6,683 nucleotides of DNA, taken from Planctomycetota bacterium. GTDB taxonomy: Bacteria > Planctomycetota > Brocadiia > SM23-32. The position numbers and the translations under genes are program-made. The notes under the pieces are model-generated. The model was given only the letters and a program-made list of their open reading frames with translations. It searched no databases and was not told the DNA's origin. Each line of letters opens with the position of its first letter. Position 1 is the first letter of the stretch. The DNA is taken from the NCBI GenBank assembly GCA_030604585.1, contig JAUVVP010000108.1, forward strand, positions 1-6,683, in the 5' to 3' direction. Below, in pieces: positions 6,486 to 6,683 of this stretch.

Positions 6486-6498
6486 CTGTCGTTGACAG
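6486..6498. repeat. Inverted repeat over the rightward -35 box
   Basis: CTGTC-GTT-GACAG overlaps the -35 hexamer at 6492-6497. The eight bases GTTGACAG at 6491-6498 recur in inverted orientation at 6415-6422, over the -35 box of the opposite promoter. This may be a shared regulatory site or just the common -35 consensus. Confidence 0.3.
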
Positions 6499-6520
6499 GC
6501 ACGGCGGAGGAAAGTAGACT
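6492..6520 (+). promoter_or_regulatory. Sigma70-type promoter for the divergent rightward gene
   Basis: TTGACA (6492-6497) and TAGACT (6515-6520) with a 17-base spacer. Transcription would begin near 6527, about 56 bases before the ATG at 6583. The -10 box matches four of six consensus bases. Position and direction fit the downstream ORF. Confidence 0.6.
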
Positions 6521-6570
6521 CGGGGTGAGAGGGGCAGGGCACGGGAGACCGCTGCCTTTCACCACATGAG

Positions 6571-6577
6571 AGGAGGT
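6571..6577 (+). promoter_or_regulatory. Strong Shine-Dalgarno of the rightward gene
   Basis: AGGAGGT lies five bases before the ATG at 6583. It is the best ribosome binding site in the window, and the main reason to believe the short reading frame at the right edge. Confidence 0.8.
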
Positions 6578-6582
6578 GGGGC

Positions 6583-6683
6583 ATGGCCGGGAAGGCATCC
6601 TCGAAGATGGTGGCGAAGGAGCATAAGTTGTCCGAGCAGCATAGGGGGCACTCGCAGCACTTGTGCGATCTGGTGGCCAAGAG
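6583..6683 (+). CDS. Unidentified His/Lys-rich protein, N-terminal 33 codons only
   Basis: The frame opens with MAGKASSKMVAKEHKLSEQ and continues HRGHSQHLCDLVAK to the window edge with no stop. The visible part is hydrophilic and basic, with four histidines and one cysteine (C28), and has no signal peptide or membrane segment. I do not recognise the family. Support comes from the perfect Shine-Dalgarno AGGAGGT and a sigma70-like promoter upstream on the same strand. It diverges from the sulfur operon, so the Rrf2 regulator might also control it, but this is inference from position only. An overlapping frame from the ATG at 6566 lacks a ribosome binding site and was not chosen. Confidence 0.65.
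   Translation, partial: MAGKASSKMVAKEHKLSEQHRGHSQHLCDLVAK

Noticed and set aside
6456..6680. Minus-strand open frames across 6386-6680
   Set aside because: They run through the promoter region and antisense to the well-supported rightward start, lack ribosome binding sites and show no family features.
1..6683. CRISPR arrays, tRNA or rRNA genes, insertion sequences
   Set aside because: No regularly spaced direct repeats, no tRNA-like cloverleaf or conserved rRNA segments, and no transposase or terminal inverted repeats were seen; coding genes fill nearly the whole window.

Overview
GC-rich bacterial DNA (roughly 60-65% GC by eye). It holds one compact leftward (minus-strand) gene cluster of seven genes and the first 33 codons of a divergent gene at the right edge. 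No RNA gene, mobile element or CRISPR array was seen. The taxon cannot be fixed from this window. High GC, an Fe-S type Rrf2 regulator, a bacterial Thi4 and a three-cysteine LarE would suit an anaerobic or microaerophilic lineage (Planctomycetota-like phyla are one guess), but this is inference.

Layout in the direction of transcription, right to left: an Rrf2-family regulator with three C-terminal cysteines (6352-5933), cysteine synthase CysK (5890-4961), Thi4-type thiazole synthase (4876-4034), a NifS/IscS cysteine desulfurase (3939-2773), quinolinate synthase NadA (2750-1818), tRNA 2-thiouridylase MnmA (1805-717), and LarE, the sulfur transferase for the nickel-pincer cofactor (709 to the left edge, C-terminus missing). 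Gaps are 42, 84, 94, 22, 12 and 7 bp, so one transcript is likely. A near-consensus sigma70 promoter (TTGACA, 17 bp, TAAAAT) lies just upstream of the regulator, with small palindromes over its -10 and expected start site. A GC-rich hairpin in the 94-bp thi4-nifS gap could separate expression of the two halves.

Functionally the cluster reads as a sulfur-distribution operon. CysK makes cysteine. NifS withdraws its sulfur as a persulfide. The other enzymes either place sulfur in cofactors and tRNA (Thi4: thiamin thiazole; MnmA: s2U34 of tRNA; LarE: nickel-pincer nucleotide) or carry an Fe-S cluster (NadA: NAD precursor). The first gene is probably an Fe-S-sensing repressor that would match output to sulfur/iron status. 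The most notable detail is that the bacterial Thi4 carries a cysteine at the position of the yeast and plant sulfur-donor cysteine, where archaeal-type enzymes have histidine.

To the right of the regulator a 230-bp intergenic region holds back-to-back promoters. The rightward one (TTGACA, 17 bp, TAGACT) leads to a strong Shine-Dalgarno and an unidentified His/Lys-rich ORF that runs off the window.
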